Assembly (NCBI GenBank): GCA_963665505.1
Contig: OY762275.1
Coordinates: 496,001 to 560,000, forward strand
Direction: 5' to 3'
Length of the DNA stretch: 64,000 nucleotides
From: QANA01 sp963665505
GTDB taxonomy: Bacteria; Bacillota; Clostridia; Christensenellales; Christensenellaceae
Part shown: one piece after another, positions 44,781-52,785 of the stretch
Layout: each line of letters starts with the position of its first letter
How positions within the stretch are numbered: position 1 is the first letter of the stretch
The notes under the pieces: model-generated
What the model was told of the DNA's origin: nothing
What the model saw: only the letters and a program-made list of their open reading frames with translations
The model's database searches: none
Position numbers and translations under genes: made by a program

Positions 44781-45827
44781 TTATGAGACGACGAGGAGCC
44801 TTTGGGCTTCTTCCGTATAAATCAGATTTTCGTACTTTGCATCGTTTCCTACGAAACAATCTGCCATTATGATGGAATCCAATATCCGGACTTTCTGTTC
44901 GACCGTGACGTTGTCCCAAAGAATACTGTTTGCAACGTGGCAATTTTTCCCGATGATGCAGTTGTCTCCCAACATGACGTTGGGTCCTACGACTGCGCCG
45001 GCCTCTATATGCACGTTTTTACCCAGGCAAACAGGTTTGCGGATACGTGCGGTTTTATGGATTTTGAGATTCTCCCTGTTTTTTGCCGCACCGGAATAGA
45101 AATTTTCCATACCGATCTGATATTTCCCGCCAAAGATGTCACGGTGGATTTGTACATACTTTTCCGGTGTCCCCAGATCGAGCCAATAATGACTGTCCCG
45201 GTAAACGGCGACCTTGTATCCTTTTTGCAATAGGGTGGGGAATACCTCCTTTTCAACGGAAACGACCCGCCCCGCAGGGATCTGCCGCAGGATTTCAGGA
45301 TTGAAGATATAGACGCCCGCGTTGATATAGTGGGAATTTACCTCGCTGGGTTTTGGCTTTTCTTTGAATGTGACCGCATAACCGCTTTTGTCATATTCGA
45401 TCACGCCGTAAGCCGTCGGGTCTTCCACATATGTAGCGGCAATGGTGACATCGGCCTGCTTTTCTTCATGAAAACGCAGCATATCACTAAAATCGATGTC
45501 GCAGATGATATCGGCATTGAAAATGAGAAAGGGTTCATGGAAATATCTCTCCGCATTTTTGATCGCGCCGCCTGTTCCGAGCGGCGTGTCTTCGCTCACG
45601 TAGTGGATCCGCAGGCCGAATCCTTTGCCGTCCCCGAAATAGCTCCGGAACCGTTCCGCTTTATAGCAGGTACTCAGGACGACTCTTTGTCCGCCGTGTA
45701 TCTTCAGTTTCTCAAAATTCCGTTCCAGCAGCGGTTTCCCCATGACAGGGACCATCGGCTTGGGAAGATCTTCGGTCAATGGCCTGAGCCTTGTTCCCAA
45801 ACCACCCGCCAAAAATAATGCATTCAT
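44781..45827 (-). CDS. GDP-mannose pyrophosphorylase-like nucleotidyltransferase with C-terminal left-handed beta-helix
   Basis: This 348-residue protein has the pyrophosphorylase signature GGLGTRLRPLTEDLPKPMVP, FNADIICDID (metal Asp) and the sugar loop EKPKPSEVNSHYINAGVYIF. A hexapeptide left-handed beta-helix follows (from about 255: VCLGKNVHIEAGAVVGPNVM). That architecture fits eukaryote-like GDP-mannose pyrophosphorylases. Glucose-1-P uridylyl or other NDP-sugar activity cannot be excluded. manA upstream and manB downstream favour mannose. AGGAGG precedes the ATG by 6 bp. Confidence 0.83.
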   Translation of the reverse strand: MNALFLAGGLGTRLRPLTEDLPKPMVPVMGKPLLERNFEKLKIHGGQRVVLSTCYKAERFRSYFGDGKGFGLRIHYVSEDTPLGTGGAIKNAERYFHEPFLIFNADIICDIDFSDMLRFHEEKQADVTIAATYVEDPTAYGVIEYDKSGYAVTFKEKPKPSEVNSHYINAGVYIFNPEILRQIPAGRVVSVEKEVFPTLLQKGYKVAVYRDSHYWLDLGTPEKYVQIHRDIFGGKYQIGMENFYSGAAKNRENLKIHKTARIRKPVCLGKNVHIEAGAVVGPNVMLGDNCIIGKNCHVANSILWDNVTVEQKVRILDSIIMADCFVGNDAKYENLIYTEEAQRLLVVS

Positions 45828-45878
45828 TCTCTTCCTCCTTTTTATCGTTTCGCAAATTTACGGTCCGAGTGCGGACCA

Positions 45879-46862
45879 TTATGCGATTTTCATGCTTGTA
45901 AAGAGCAGTTTCATGTCTCCCAAGAGCGTATAACGGCCCATCGCGGCCGGGATCAGTATGGTTATGCCGGGGGACAGGTTTATATGCCCCGTAGCGTAAA
46001 CGATCTTGCCAAAGCCCTGCAGGTTCATGAGCACCTGGAAACTTTTGGGATCAGACTGCCCGAAAAGCCGGTTTTTAAGGACGATCGTGTCCGTTTGGAA
46101 TTCCCCTATACACGGACCTTGCCGGATGGATCCCCCGGGGAATTCTTTGTCCTGGGGTGCAAGGGATTCTTCCCGCGGTCTTCTGTGGAACCGGATCGTA
46201 TCCAGCGCCTGGGCGATGTGCAGTTCCCTCGGGTTGCCGTCGGTATCCGTCCTGTCCCAATCGTAGATGCGGAACGTCGTATCGCTGTTCCGCTGGACTT
46301 CCGCGATCAGGATGCCAGCGAGTATGGCGTGTACCGTACCGGCCGGGACAGATACGAAATCGCCCGGTTTCACGGCGATCTCTTTCAAAAGCTGTGAAAA
46401 TGTTCCGTTATAAATCCGCTTTTTCAGCTCTGCTTTGGTTTGTGCGCCCATTTTCAGTCCGCAGATCAGTTTTGCATTCTCTGGCGCGTCGATGATATAC
46501 CAGAGCTCATCCTTGCCGCATTTCAAGCCATGCTTTCGTGCATAAGAATCGTCCGGATGCACCTGCACGGACAGCTTGTCACTTGCGTCTATGATCTTAT
46601 AAAACAATGGGAAATCGCTCCCATACGTTTTATATACGCTGGTCCCGACCAGCGCCTCTTTGAGGCGGAGGATCAAGTAGGAAAGCGGGATGCCCTGAAA
46701 AGCCCCGTTTTCTACGATGCTCATCCCATTTTCCCGACAGCAAAGCTCCCAGCTTTCCCCAATATTCTGCCCGGGAATATCTCTGTCAAAGAATGTGCGG
46801 ATCCGATTTCCGCCCCAGAGCGTCTTTTTGTAAACCGGTTGGAATTTTAATGGGTAAAGCAT
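45879..46862 (-). CDS. manA: Mannose-6-phosphate isomerase, class I
   Basis: ManA interconverts fructose-6-P and mannose-6-P. The 327-residue cupin-type zinc enzyme shows LWGGNRIRTFFD, GESWELC, the zinc motif QVHPDDSYA (about 100-108) and the Glu/His ligands around GKDELWYIID and SVPAGTVHAIL. It is first in the leftward mannose cluster. The start at 46862 follows GGAGG by 4 bp; an in-frame ATG at 46877 has no ribosome site of its own. Confidence 0.92.
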   Translation of the reverse strand: MLYPLKFQPVYKKTLWGGNRIRTFFDRDIPGQNIGESWELCCRENGMSIVENGAFQGIPLSYLILRLKEALVGTSVYKTYGSDFPLFYKIIDASDKLSVQVHPDDSYARKHGLKCGKDELWYIIDAPENAKLICGLKMGAQTKAELKKRIYNGTFSQLLKEIAVKPGDFVSVPAGTVHAILAGILIAEVQRNSDTTFRIYDWDRTDTDGNPRELHIAQALDTIRFHRRPREESLAPQDKEFPGGSIRQGPCIGEFQTDTIVLKNRLFGQSDPKSFQVLMNLQGFGKIVYATGHINLSPGITILIPAAMGRYTLLGDMKLLFTSMKIA

Positions 46863-47516
46863 TGTACCTCCGTTCATTTTTACTATGAAAAATTGTTTTC
46901 TATTGTGTTTTCAAAAAAGCGTATATAAGCCAATCTCCGCTGTTTTTACGCATTTTTGTCGAAAAAAGGTACAAAAACAGCGTTTTTTTGTATCCTAAAT
47001 AAACAAACATGCCCAGGGTCGTTTAACCACATAGAGTTGTTTCTTTTCTATTTTGTCGATACAAAATGTTGCGATAAGCTACAGATAAGATACCGCCTAT
47101 ACCGGCGATATCTTTACTATACTGTACGATGACATTTTGCGGCTGCATCCTGTAAGCCACTGCTGGATACGGCCTGAAAATAAGGGCAATAGTACAAGAA
47201 AAGCATTCCTTATTTTATATAGTATACAATCCCACACCCTAAAAGTCAAAAGAGCGTACAATTAAAAGAAGTTTTACGAGGAAAGATTTGAAAAAAACAG
47301 GCTCATTTTATAGCCTAATACAAAACTTATGTCCTGAGAAATAAAATTTTTGTTGTATTCTATCGATTTTTGCAAAGAGGAACACCGTTTTTTTCTTCTT
47401 TTTTCTTAGTTTAGCGGATGTCTCTGTCTTTTTTGTGAACAGAATGTAAAAAGTATAAAAAAAAGTTCGAATTTATTGAAAAACACACAGCTCATTTGAG
47501 AAAGCTTGCAGTTCCG
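46863..47516. other. AT-rich region without a recognised gene
   Basis: This 650-bp stretch upstream of manA is clearly more AT-rich than its surroundings. I find no coding frame with a ribosome site. It holds an inverted repeat CGCTGTTTTT / AAAAACAGCG (46938-46947 and 46973-46982) followed by T7, and poly-A/T runs. It presumably contains the manA promoter, but no convincing -35/-10 pair stands out. Confidence 0.5.
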
Positions 47517-47672
47517 TCATTGCAGATACAAGTCCCATACCTCGTTTAAGAGGGGCAAGGTATACAGTCCGGAAATGTAGTTTACTGTCGTAGTGTTCAC
47601 TGTTCCGGTTTCATCGATTAACTTCTCCTCGATCAAGGCAGTACAGAGTTCATCCTTATTCATCTTTTCCAT
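47517..47672 (-). CDS. 51-residue small protein, unknown
   Basis: This short ORF is preceded by a strong GGAGG 7 bp before its ATG. It starts MEKMNKDELCTALIEEKLID and ends NEVWDLYLQ. It is acidic, has no signal peptide or membrane helix, and is probably one or two helices. I do not recognise it. It lies alone in the AT-rich stretch between tRNA-Arg and manA. It could be a small regulatory or antitoxin-like protein or a remnant of an integrated element. The ribosome site and clean frame are the evidence for translation. Confidence 0.5.
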   Translation of the reverse strand: MEKMNKDELCTALIEEKLIDETGTVNTTTVNYISGLYTLPLLNEVWDLYLQ

Positions 47673-47946
47673 AGCATAATCCTCCAAATCAACTTGATTT
47701 TTTTGGCTTCAAGGCATGTATATTTTGATGCATATCAATGCATATTCATCTCGCTTTTTTGTCTATTAGGTACCATTTTGTCCATAGAATTATATAGCGT
47801 TATATGAAAAGTGTAGTAAAATGTAGTCAAAATTGCTCCGCCCTCGGTTTTTCAGCACGTAAAAAAGCCCTCGAAAATGGGCTGCGAAAGGTAGGGAGTT
47901 ATTACTTTTGTGTAGTCAAGAAGCGCAGGAATTTTTGGGCAACAAA
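47673..47946. other. Non-coding stretch between the small ORF and the tRNA terminator
   Basis: No gene is supported here. It contains repeated TGTAGT words (47812-47829 and again near 47912), a small AGCCC/GGGCT hairpin near 47866-47882, and the terminator of the tRNA gene at its right end. Confidence 0.4.
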
Positions 47947-47977
47947 AAACCCCGAAAGCGCCTATTTGTCGGGGTTT
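47947..47977 (-). terminator. Terminator of tRNA-Arg
   Basis: AAACCCCG and CGGGGTTT pair around a 15-nt loop; on the minus strand the stem ends in a T6 tract just after the tRNA 3' end. Confidence 0.75.
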
Positions 47978-47978
47978 C

Positions 47979-48055
47979 TGGCGTCCCCGGCGCGATTTGA
48001 ACGCGCGGCCTTCCGCTTAGGAGGCGGACGCTCTATCCTGCTGAGCTACGGAGAC
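47979..48055 (-). tRNA. tRNA-Arg (anticodon CCT)
   Basis: This 77-nt minus-strand tRNA has the acceptor stem GTCTCCG/CGGGGAC and a D-stem GCTC/GAGC. The anticodon stem TCCGC/GCGGA has loop CTCCTAA, giving anticodon CCT (48021-48019). The T-stem is GCGCG/CGCGC with loop TTCAAAT, and CCA is encoded. It reads AGG codons. Confidence 0.97.
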
Positions 48056-48191
48056 AAGCAAATAAATTCTACAACGTAGGCAAAGGCGTGTCAAGCATAA
48101 CAGCCCGGTAAAAAGACGTGACGGCGGGGCAAAGGGATGCCGGATACATAAATGCGCCCCGGCCACATATGTTTTAAAAAGGAGGGCTTCT

Positions 48192-48695
48192 ATGAAGAGA
48201 GAGGAGAAGGCCATTTATCAATACATCGTTTCGGACGAAAAGTCCTGGGGAGAACTGGCGGAAGCCTTTTGCTGCAGTACGACGGTTTTAAAAGCCTTGA
48301 ATGGCAGCACAGGCATGGATCTGCGGCCGGGCATGCGGGTCCTTATCCCCGCGAACCGTTGCCCGCGGGGGTACTTTTATAAAATAAAAAAAGGACAGTC
48401 GGTTTGTGCAATCGCAATCGGATCGGGGATCCCGCTGGAAAACATCCTGCAAAGCAACCCGGGCATCGATATCCGGCGCTGCACCCCCGGGCAGATCCTC
48501 GTATTGCCTGCGGAGGGGCCCCGGTATCCCGGAAATACCAAACGGTATGTCGTAAAGAAAAAAGACACGCTTGCCAGGCTGGTCAGGAAATCGGGCATGA
48601 ACATTCCCCTGTTGGAACAAATGAACCCGGAAGCAGATCTTTTCGCGCTGCGCGAAGGAGATATATTGCGGGTGATCGACTGGGGCCTGCCGTAA
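48192..48695 (+). CDS. LysM-repeat protein
   Basis: This 167-residue protein is almost entirely three LysM-like units: YIVSDEKSWGELAEAF (about 10-55), YKIKKGQSVCAIAI (about 63-105) and YVVKKKDTLARLVR (about 118-163). LysM binds N-acetylglucosamine chains of peptidoglycan. There is no signal peptide, so it may work inside the mother cell during spore coat/cortex assembly, as SafA-type proteins do, or be released by another route. AGGAGG lies 6 bp before the ATG. Confidence 0.8.
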   Translation: MKREEKAIYQYIVSDEKSWGELAEAFCCSTTVLKALNGSTGMDLRPGMRVLIPANRCPRGYFYKIKKGQSVCAIAIGSGIPLENILQSNPGIDIRRCTPGQILVLPAEGPRYPGNTKRYVVKKKDTLARLVRKSGMNIPLLEQMNPEADLFALREGDILRVIDWGLP

Positions 48696-48760
48696 GAACG
48701 GGACGTGCCGGACCTAAAAGCCAGGAGAGCATGTAAAAACAGACAAATTTCCCGCACATA

Positions 48761-48789
48761 TTGCCAAATTTGTCATATAGGTATAAAAT
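48761..48789 (+). promoter_or_regulatory. Promoter of the threonine aldolase gene
   Basis: TTGCCA (48761-48766) and TAAAAT (48784-48789) are 17 bp apart. Confidence 0.45.
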
Positions 48790-48851
48790 AAACAAATATA
48801 CATGCTTCCCAAGGATCTTGCATATTGATTATTAATGGAATCGGTGATGAG

Positions 48852-49877
48852 ATGATTAGTTTTTTGAACGATTACAGTGAGGGTGCCCACGAGAGAATAC
48901 TGGACAAGTTGGTAAAAACGAACGCGGAACAGACCATCGGTTATGGAGAAGATTGCCATACGGAAAAAGCAGTCGCATATATCCGAAAAGCGTTGCGTTG
49001 CCCGGATGCGGGCGTATTCTTTGTAGTCGGCGGTACGCAGGCGAACCTGATCTTCATATCTCATGTACTGAAACCGTATCAGGCGGCGATTTCTGTGGAT
49101 ACGGGGCATATCAATACCCACGAAACGGGCGCGATCGAGGCGACCGGCCATAAAGTTTATGCGGTCCCGTCTGCGGATGGAAAGGTAACGCCGCGGCAGG
49201 TGGAAGAAGTACTGGCGTTCCATCATGGAGACGAACATATGGTGGATCCGCGCATGGTGTATATCTCAAATCCGACGGAGCTGGGAACGATTTACAGCAA
49301 AAAAGAATTGTCTGCTCTGTACGATCTTTGCAAGAAACATGACTTGCTGTTATATATCGATGGCGCCAGGTTGGCTTCGGCCCTGACATCCGTGCAAAAC
49401 GATATTTCTCTGGCGGATTACCCAAAACTCTGCGATGCAGTTTGCATCGGCGCGACGAAATGCGGCGCGTTGTTCGGGGAAGCGCTTGTCGTCATGGATC
49501 CCGTATATTCCCAAAAGATGCGGTTTTCCATCAAACAGAAAGGTGCGCTGCTGGCCAAAGGCAGGCTGCTCGGGATACAGTACGAGGGGCTGTTCGAAGA
49601 CGATCTGTATCTGCGCCTGGGGGAACACTCCAACTGCATGGCGGCAAAACTGAAGAGGGGCATACAGAAAGCGGGCTATTCTTTCCTGACCGATTCCTAC
49701 ACCAACCAACAATTCCCCATACTGTCGGATGCGGTGCTGGCAAAACTTTCGGAGAACTATCTTTTCAGCGTTTGGGGAAAGGCGGGAGAAGATAAGAGCG
49801 TGATCCGCCTAGTGACTTCCTGGATGACCAAAGACGCGGATGTGGACAGTTTCCTACGCGATCTGCAAAACATATAA
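48852..49877 (+). CDS. Threonine aldolase-family PLP enzyme
   Basis: This 341-residue fold-type I PLP enzyme of the low-specificity threonine aldolase/beta-eliminating lyase group would convert (allo)threonine to glycine and acetaldehyde. It shows FLNDYSEGAHERIL near the N-terminus, GGTQANLI, DTGHINTHETGAIE and DGARLASAL, with the PLP lysine in GATKCGALFG. I place the start at ATG 48852 after GGTGATGAG; an upstream TTG at 48825 is possible. Confidence 0.87.
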   Translation: MISFLNDYSEGAHERILDKLVKTNAEQTIGYGEDCHTEKAVAYIRKALRCPDAGVFFVVGGTQANLIFISHVLKPYQAAISVDTGHINTHETGAIEATGHKVYAVPSADGKVTPRQVEEVLAFHHGDEHMVDPRMVYISNPTELGTIYSKKELSALYDLCKKHDLLLYIDGARLASALTSVQNDISLADYPKLCDAVCIGATKCGALFGEALVVMDPVYSQKMRFSIKQKGALLAKGRLLGIQYEGLFEDDLYLRLGEHSNCMAAKLKRGIQKAGYSFLTDSYTNQQFPILSDAVLAKLSENYLFSVWGKAGEDKSVIRLVTSWMTKDADVDSFLRDLQNI

Positions 49878-49901
49878 AATATACAAAACATATAATGGTG
49901 A

Positions 49902-49927
49902 AGAGGAGCCGATGCTCCTCTTTTTTA
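49902..49927 (+). terminator. Terminator after threonine aldolase
   Basis: AGAGGAGC-CGAT-GCTCCTCT followed by a T6 tract, about 25 bp after the stop. Confidence 0.85.
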
Positions 49928-50024
49928 TGCGGTTTTATCCCGGCCCCTATGTCCGGACGATCCTTTTTAATTCCTGTAAAATATATTATAATAAGATTAG
50001 CTTATCTGAAACGAGGTGCCCGCT

Positions 50025-51395
50025 TTGGATCTGGAAATTTTTGAACATATAGGCGACGTTCTGGACGTCTATGAAAGCAAAAAGGACGTTTACAAACTGA
50101 TTGCGGAAGATGTGGAAGATTTTTTTGAAAAAACGGTGTTTCCCGAGAGCGAATACGAATTCAGCATGGTCTATCGCATAAAAACGGCGGAAAGTATCCG
50201 GGAAAAACTGATACGCAACAATTACATCATTAAAAAAGGGAAGAGCGAAGAAATCTTAGCCGCTTTTCAGGATATCCTGGGGTTCCGCATCGAGTGCAAA
50301 TTCATAGACGAAGAAGAATATGCGTTCCGTATGCTGAAAGAATGTTTCAGCATGACGGAGGACGGACAGTACTATTACATGCGGTCTATGCCCAAGATAC
50401 GGCTCGACCTTTCTTCCAAACAGCCGCAGACCCAGAAGAACGGGTTTGACTTGTACAAGATCGACGGTCTGTACATGCTGGGCAAAGAAAGTATCCGCTT
50501 TGAATTGCAGATCAAAGCGCTGGTAAACGTTTTCTGGGGCGAGATAGAACACCGGGTAGTCTATAAAAACAACGATTACCTGTTGGCGGATAGTTTCGTA
50601 TCCGATCTGCTCGTATCCATCAAAAAGAGCCTGAACATGATCGACAGCCAACTCTATGTGCTGTATAAAAGGTTTAAAACGGAACATGTGCTGAGCGACG
50701 GCGAGGCCCGGGAGGCGAAGGCGCGCTCTATCGAGATCTTTGTGGCCAATATGGTCTACGATACGTTTGACAGCATACTGATGGAGCAAATGGGGTTCAG
50801 CATCGACTTCAAGCAAAGCTGCGATGCCGTGGTCCGCTACATTATGAACAGTAACAAGGCGGAAGACATGGAGGATTACGGGCGGGTCATGCTGTTTGTA
50901 TTCAATGCGCTCAACGATGTGCGGGCGCATGTGCGTTTGGATGAACAGATTGAGTTCGAACGGCGGCTTTATTTTGAAGACGTGTTCTCGGGCAATCTGC
51001 TGGAAACGGTCCAGAAACTGGTGAACATTAACTATCGCTGGCATATGTATTTTGCGATACTGTTCAGCCTGGAAAAAGGAGAAAAAGCAGACGTACTGGA
51101 AAATTTTGTACGGTTCCTGCGCGACGATATCCTGCGCAGAAGCGCACTGGCGATCTTGCAGGATGCAAAAATAAAAAATGCGGCGCACGTCCGTGTAGAT
51201 ATCCTGAACGCGGTTTCCGAGGTCATACGGAAAGATAAGCGGCTGGAATACTTTTTTGAATCGGGGATACAATTTTTGTACGGCGCGCTGGACGCCGTTG
51301 TGCCCGCCATAGCCGAGGCGCTTTCACGAGGGGAAGACTGGGAGGAGATAAAAGAAGCCCATATTGGGCTCCTGCAAGATAAAATGCGAATTTAA
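50025..51395 (+). CDS. Divergent RelA/SpoT-domain protein
   Basis: This 456-residue cytoplasmic protein has a region (about 45-185) resembling the (p)ppGpp synthetase fold: YRIKTAESIREKL (51-63), DILGFRI (83-89), KNGFDLYK (138-145), FELQIKA (159-165) and WGEIEHRVVYK (171-181). The Asp and Glu expected at the magnesium/catalytic site are kept, but the GYxSxH loop is altered. The remaining 270 residues are helical and unfamiliar. TTG 50025 is the likely start, with GAGGTG 6 bp upstream; a GTG at 50016 lacks one. The ytxC gene follows. It may be an alarmone synthetase, a nucleotidyltransferase with another target, or a non-catalytic sensor. Confidence 0.7.
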   Translation: MDLEIFEHIGDVLDVYESKKDVYKLIAEDVEDFFEKTVFPESEYEFSMVYRIKTAESIREKLIRNNYIIKKGKSEEILAAFQDILGFRIECKFIDEEEYAFRMLKECFSMTEDGQYYYMRSMPKIRLDLSSKQPQTQKNGFDLYKIDGLYMLGKESIRFELQIKALVNVFWGEIEHRVVYKNNDYLLADSFVSDLLVSIKKSLNMIDSQLYVLYKRFKTEHVLSDGEAREAKARSIEIFVANMVYDTFDSILMEQMGFSIDFKQSCDAVVRYIMNSNKAEDMEDYGRVMLFVFNALNDVRAHVRLDEQIEFERRLYFEDVFSGNLLETVQKLVNINYRWHMYFAILFSLEKGEKADVLENFVRFLRDDILRRSALAILQDAKIKNAAHVRVDILNAVSEVIRKDKRLEYFFESGIQFLYGALDAVVPAIAEALSRGEDWEEIKEAHIGLLQDKMRI

Positions 51396-51524
51396 GCGAA
51401 TTTTCTGGATTTATTTGGCGTCATATCACACGCCTGGTATTGGAAAAATAATTGGGTAAACCTTTTAGCCGGGGCAGCATATTTTAAAGTGTGCCAGAGG
51501 TTTGGGCAAAAGGGAGGAACCCCA

Positions 51525-52307
51525 TTGGAATATACCGTAGGCGTTTGTGATACGAGCGTCAAGCTGTGTTCATTGATAGAGAATAGATTGCCCCCCGGGC
51601 AAAAGCTGAGCGGGCAGATTCGTATAGCAAAGGATTTGGGGAATTACGTTCTGATGGAACTCGAAAGTAAAGAACAAATGTTTTTGCTGGCCGATATATT
51701 GGCGGATATCATTATAGAAAATCTTCAGGTCCGTTTTATCATGAAAGAAATTGCCGCGGGATATTGTTTCGTTGCCGAGAAAGATCAATGCGAGATCCTG
51801 ATCAATACGATAAAAAAATTATGGTACCAATCCGCGGGAAAACAAGACCTGGAACAGGTAAAAAAAGACGTAAGCAGCCGTGTGCTGCTGTGCCTGTTCG
51901 AAAGTGAGGAAAAAATCGTTTTACTGGACGGTGTCATGCGCTTCCGGATGCAGGACTGCCTCGCGGTGTGGAAAAAGGCTGTGGAAGACAGCGTCAACGA
52001 GTATCTGATCAAAAGCGAAAAGAAAGAATTTGTAAAACTGCTCCGCTATTTCGTCAGCATGCGCGACCCGATGATCGAATATGTCGTCGTCCGCCTGGAA
52101 GCGGGAGAATACAAGATCTTCGATGCGCAGAATATACGCGTCACCGTCCCTTACGAACAAGAGGAAGAGCCGGGAGCTTCCAAGGAAGACCTGCTGCTCT
52201 CCTGTCTGATCAATCTTTCGCCGGAAGCCATCGACATCTCGCATATCCCGGATGAAAACCTGAAGTCGCTACTAAAAGATATATTCGTGGGCCGGACCCG
52301 CCAATAA
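51525..52307 (+). CDS. ytxC: YtxC-like sporulation protein
   Basis: This 260-residue protein matches the YtxC family, annotated as a putative sporulation protein of unknown mechanism. The most characteristic part is LLDGVMRFRMQDCL followed by the KEFVKLLRYFVSMRDP segment. No membrane helix is evident. TTG 51525 is chosen as the start because AGGGAGG lies 7 bp before it; the open frame begins at GTG 51489 without a ribosome site. It follows the RelA/SpoT-like gene by 129 bp and may be transcribed with it. Confidence 0.75.
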   Translation: MEYTVGVCDTSVKLCSLIENRLPPGQKLSGQIRIAKDLGNYVLMELESKEQMFLLADILADIIIENLQVRFIMKEIAAGYCFVAEKDQCEILINTIKKLWYQSAGKQDLEQVKKDVSSRVLLCLFESEEKIVLLDGVMRFRMQDCLAVWKKAVEDSVNEYLIKSEKKEFVKLLRYFVSMRDPMIEYVVVRLEAGEYKIFDAQNIRVTVPYEQEEEPGASKEDLLLSCLINLSPEAIDISHIPDENLKSLLKDIFVGRTRQ

Positions 52308-52338
52308 GAATATAGTTTTTATGAAGGACAAGTATACG

Positions 52339-52602
52339 ATGAAAGAAATATTGTTATTTATAGCAAAGGACTGCCCCTACTGTGCAAGAGCTTTGCGGTA
52401 TCAGAAAGAATTATTGGAAAGAAATGCGCGTTTCCGGGGTCTGGATGTCCAGATTGTGGATAAAGCCGCGCAGGCAAGCCTTGCCGGTATGTACGACCAT
52501 TATTATGTGCCCGCGTACTATGTGGGCGGGAGAAAGGTGCATGAAGGCGCGATAGACCGGCGGGCGGTAAAGCGGATATTGGATATGGCCTTACAGCCAT
52601 GA
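52339..52602 (+). CDS. Glutaredoxin-like thiol-disulfide protein
   Basis: This 87-residue thioredoxin-fold protein carries the redox motif CPYC near residue 11. The cis-proline equivalent is in YYVPAYYVGG, and the end of the fold (KVHEGAIDRRAVKRIL) is like glutaredoxins. The start is taken at ATG 52339 because AAGGAC is upstream; an earlier ATG at 52321 has no ribosome site. It follows ytxC by 31 bp. Confidence 0.78.
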   Translation: MKEILLFIAKDCPYCARALRYQKELLERNARFRGLDVQIVDKAAQASLAGMYDHYYVPAYYVGGRKVHEGAIDRRAVKRILDMALQP

Positions 52603-52605
52603 CAG

Positions 52606-52634
52606 AACAGGGGGAACGGAAAAGTTCCCCTGTT
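52606..52634 (+). terminator. Terminator after the glutaredoxin-like gene
   Basis: AACAGGGGGAAC and GTTCCCCTGTT pair with a one-base bulge around GGAAAA, followed by TTTTG. Confidence 0.75.
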
Positions 52635-52663
52635 TTGCCTCATGAAGGAAGCGGAAAGGTTCC

Positions 52664-52692
52664 TTGAAAAAAAATTGGCCGGATGCTAAAAT
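52664..52692 (+). promoter_or_regulatory. Promoter of asnS
   Basis: TTGAAA (52664-52669) and TAAAAT (52687-52692), 17 bp apart, with TGC before the -10. No T-box is present in the 93-bp leader. Confidence 0.6.
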
Positions 52693-52785
52693 GATTCCGT
52701 ATATACGGGCCTTGTCCGGCGGTCGCGCGGTGATAATCCGGAAAAATAATGCTTTTTCACGCAGGATACAAAGGAGGAACCAACC

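Noticed and set aside
46938..46989. Rho-independent terminator on the plus strand
   Set aside because: A stem followed by T7 exists but the loop is 25 nt and no plus-strand gene lies upstream; listed only as an inverted repeat.
47804..48079. 91-codon plus-strand ORF
   Set aside because: It reads through the antisense of tRNA-Arg (the RFERAAFRLGGGRSILLSY-type sequence is antisense tRNA) and lacks a ribosome site.
52693..52785. T-box before asnS
   Set aside because: Leader too short; no GGTGGNACC-like bulge and no terminator.
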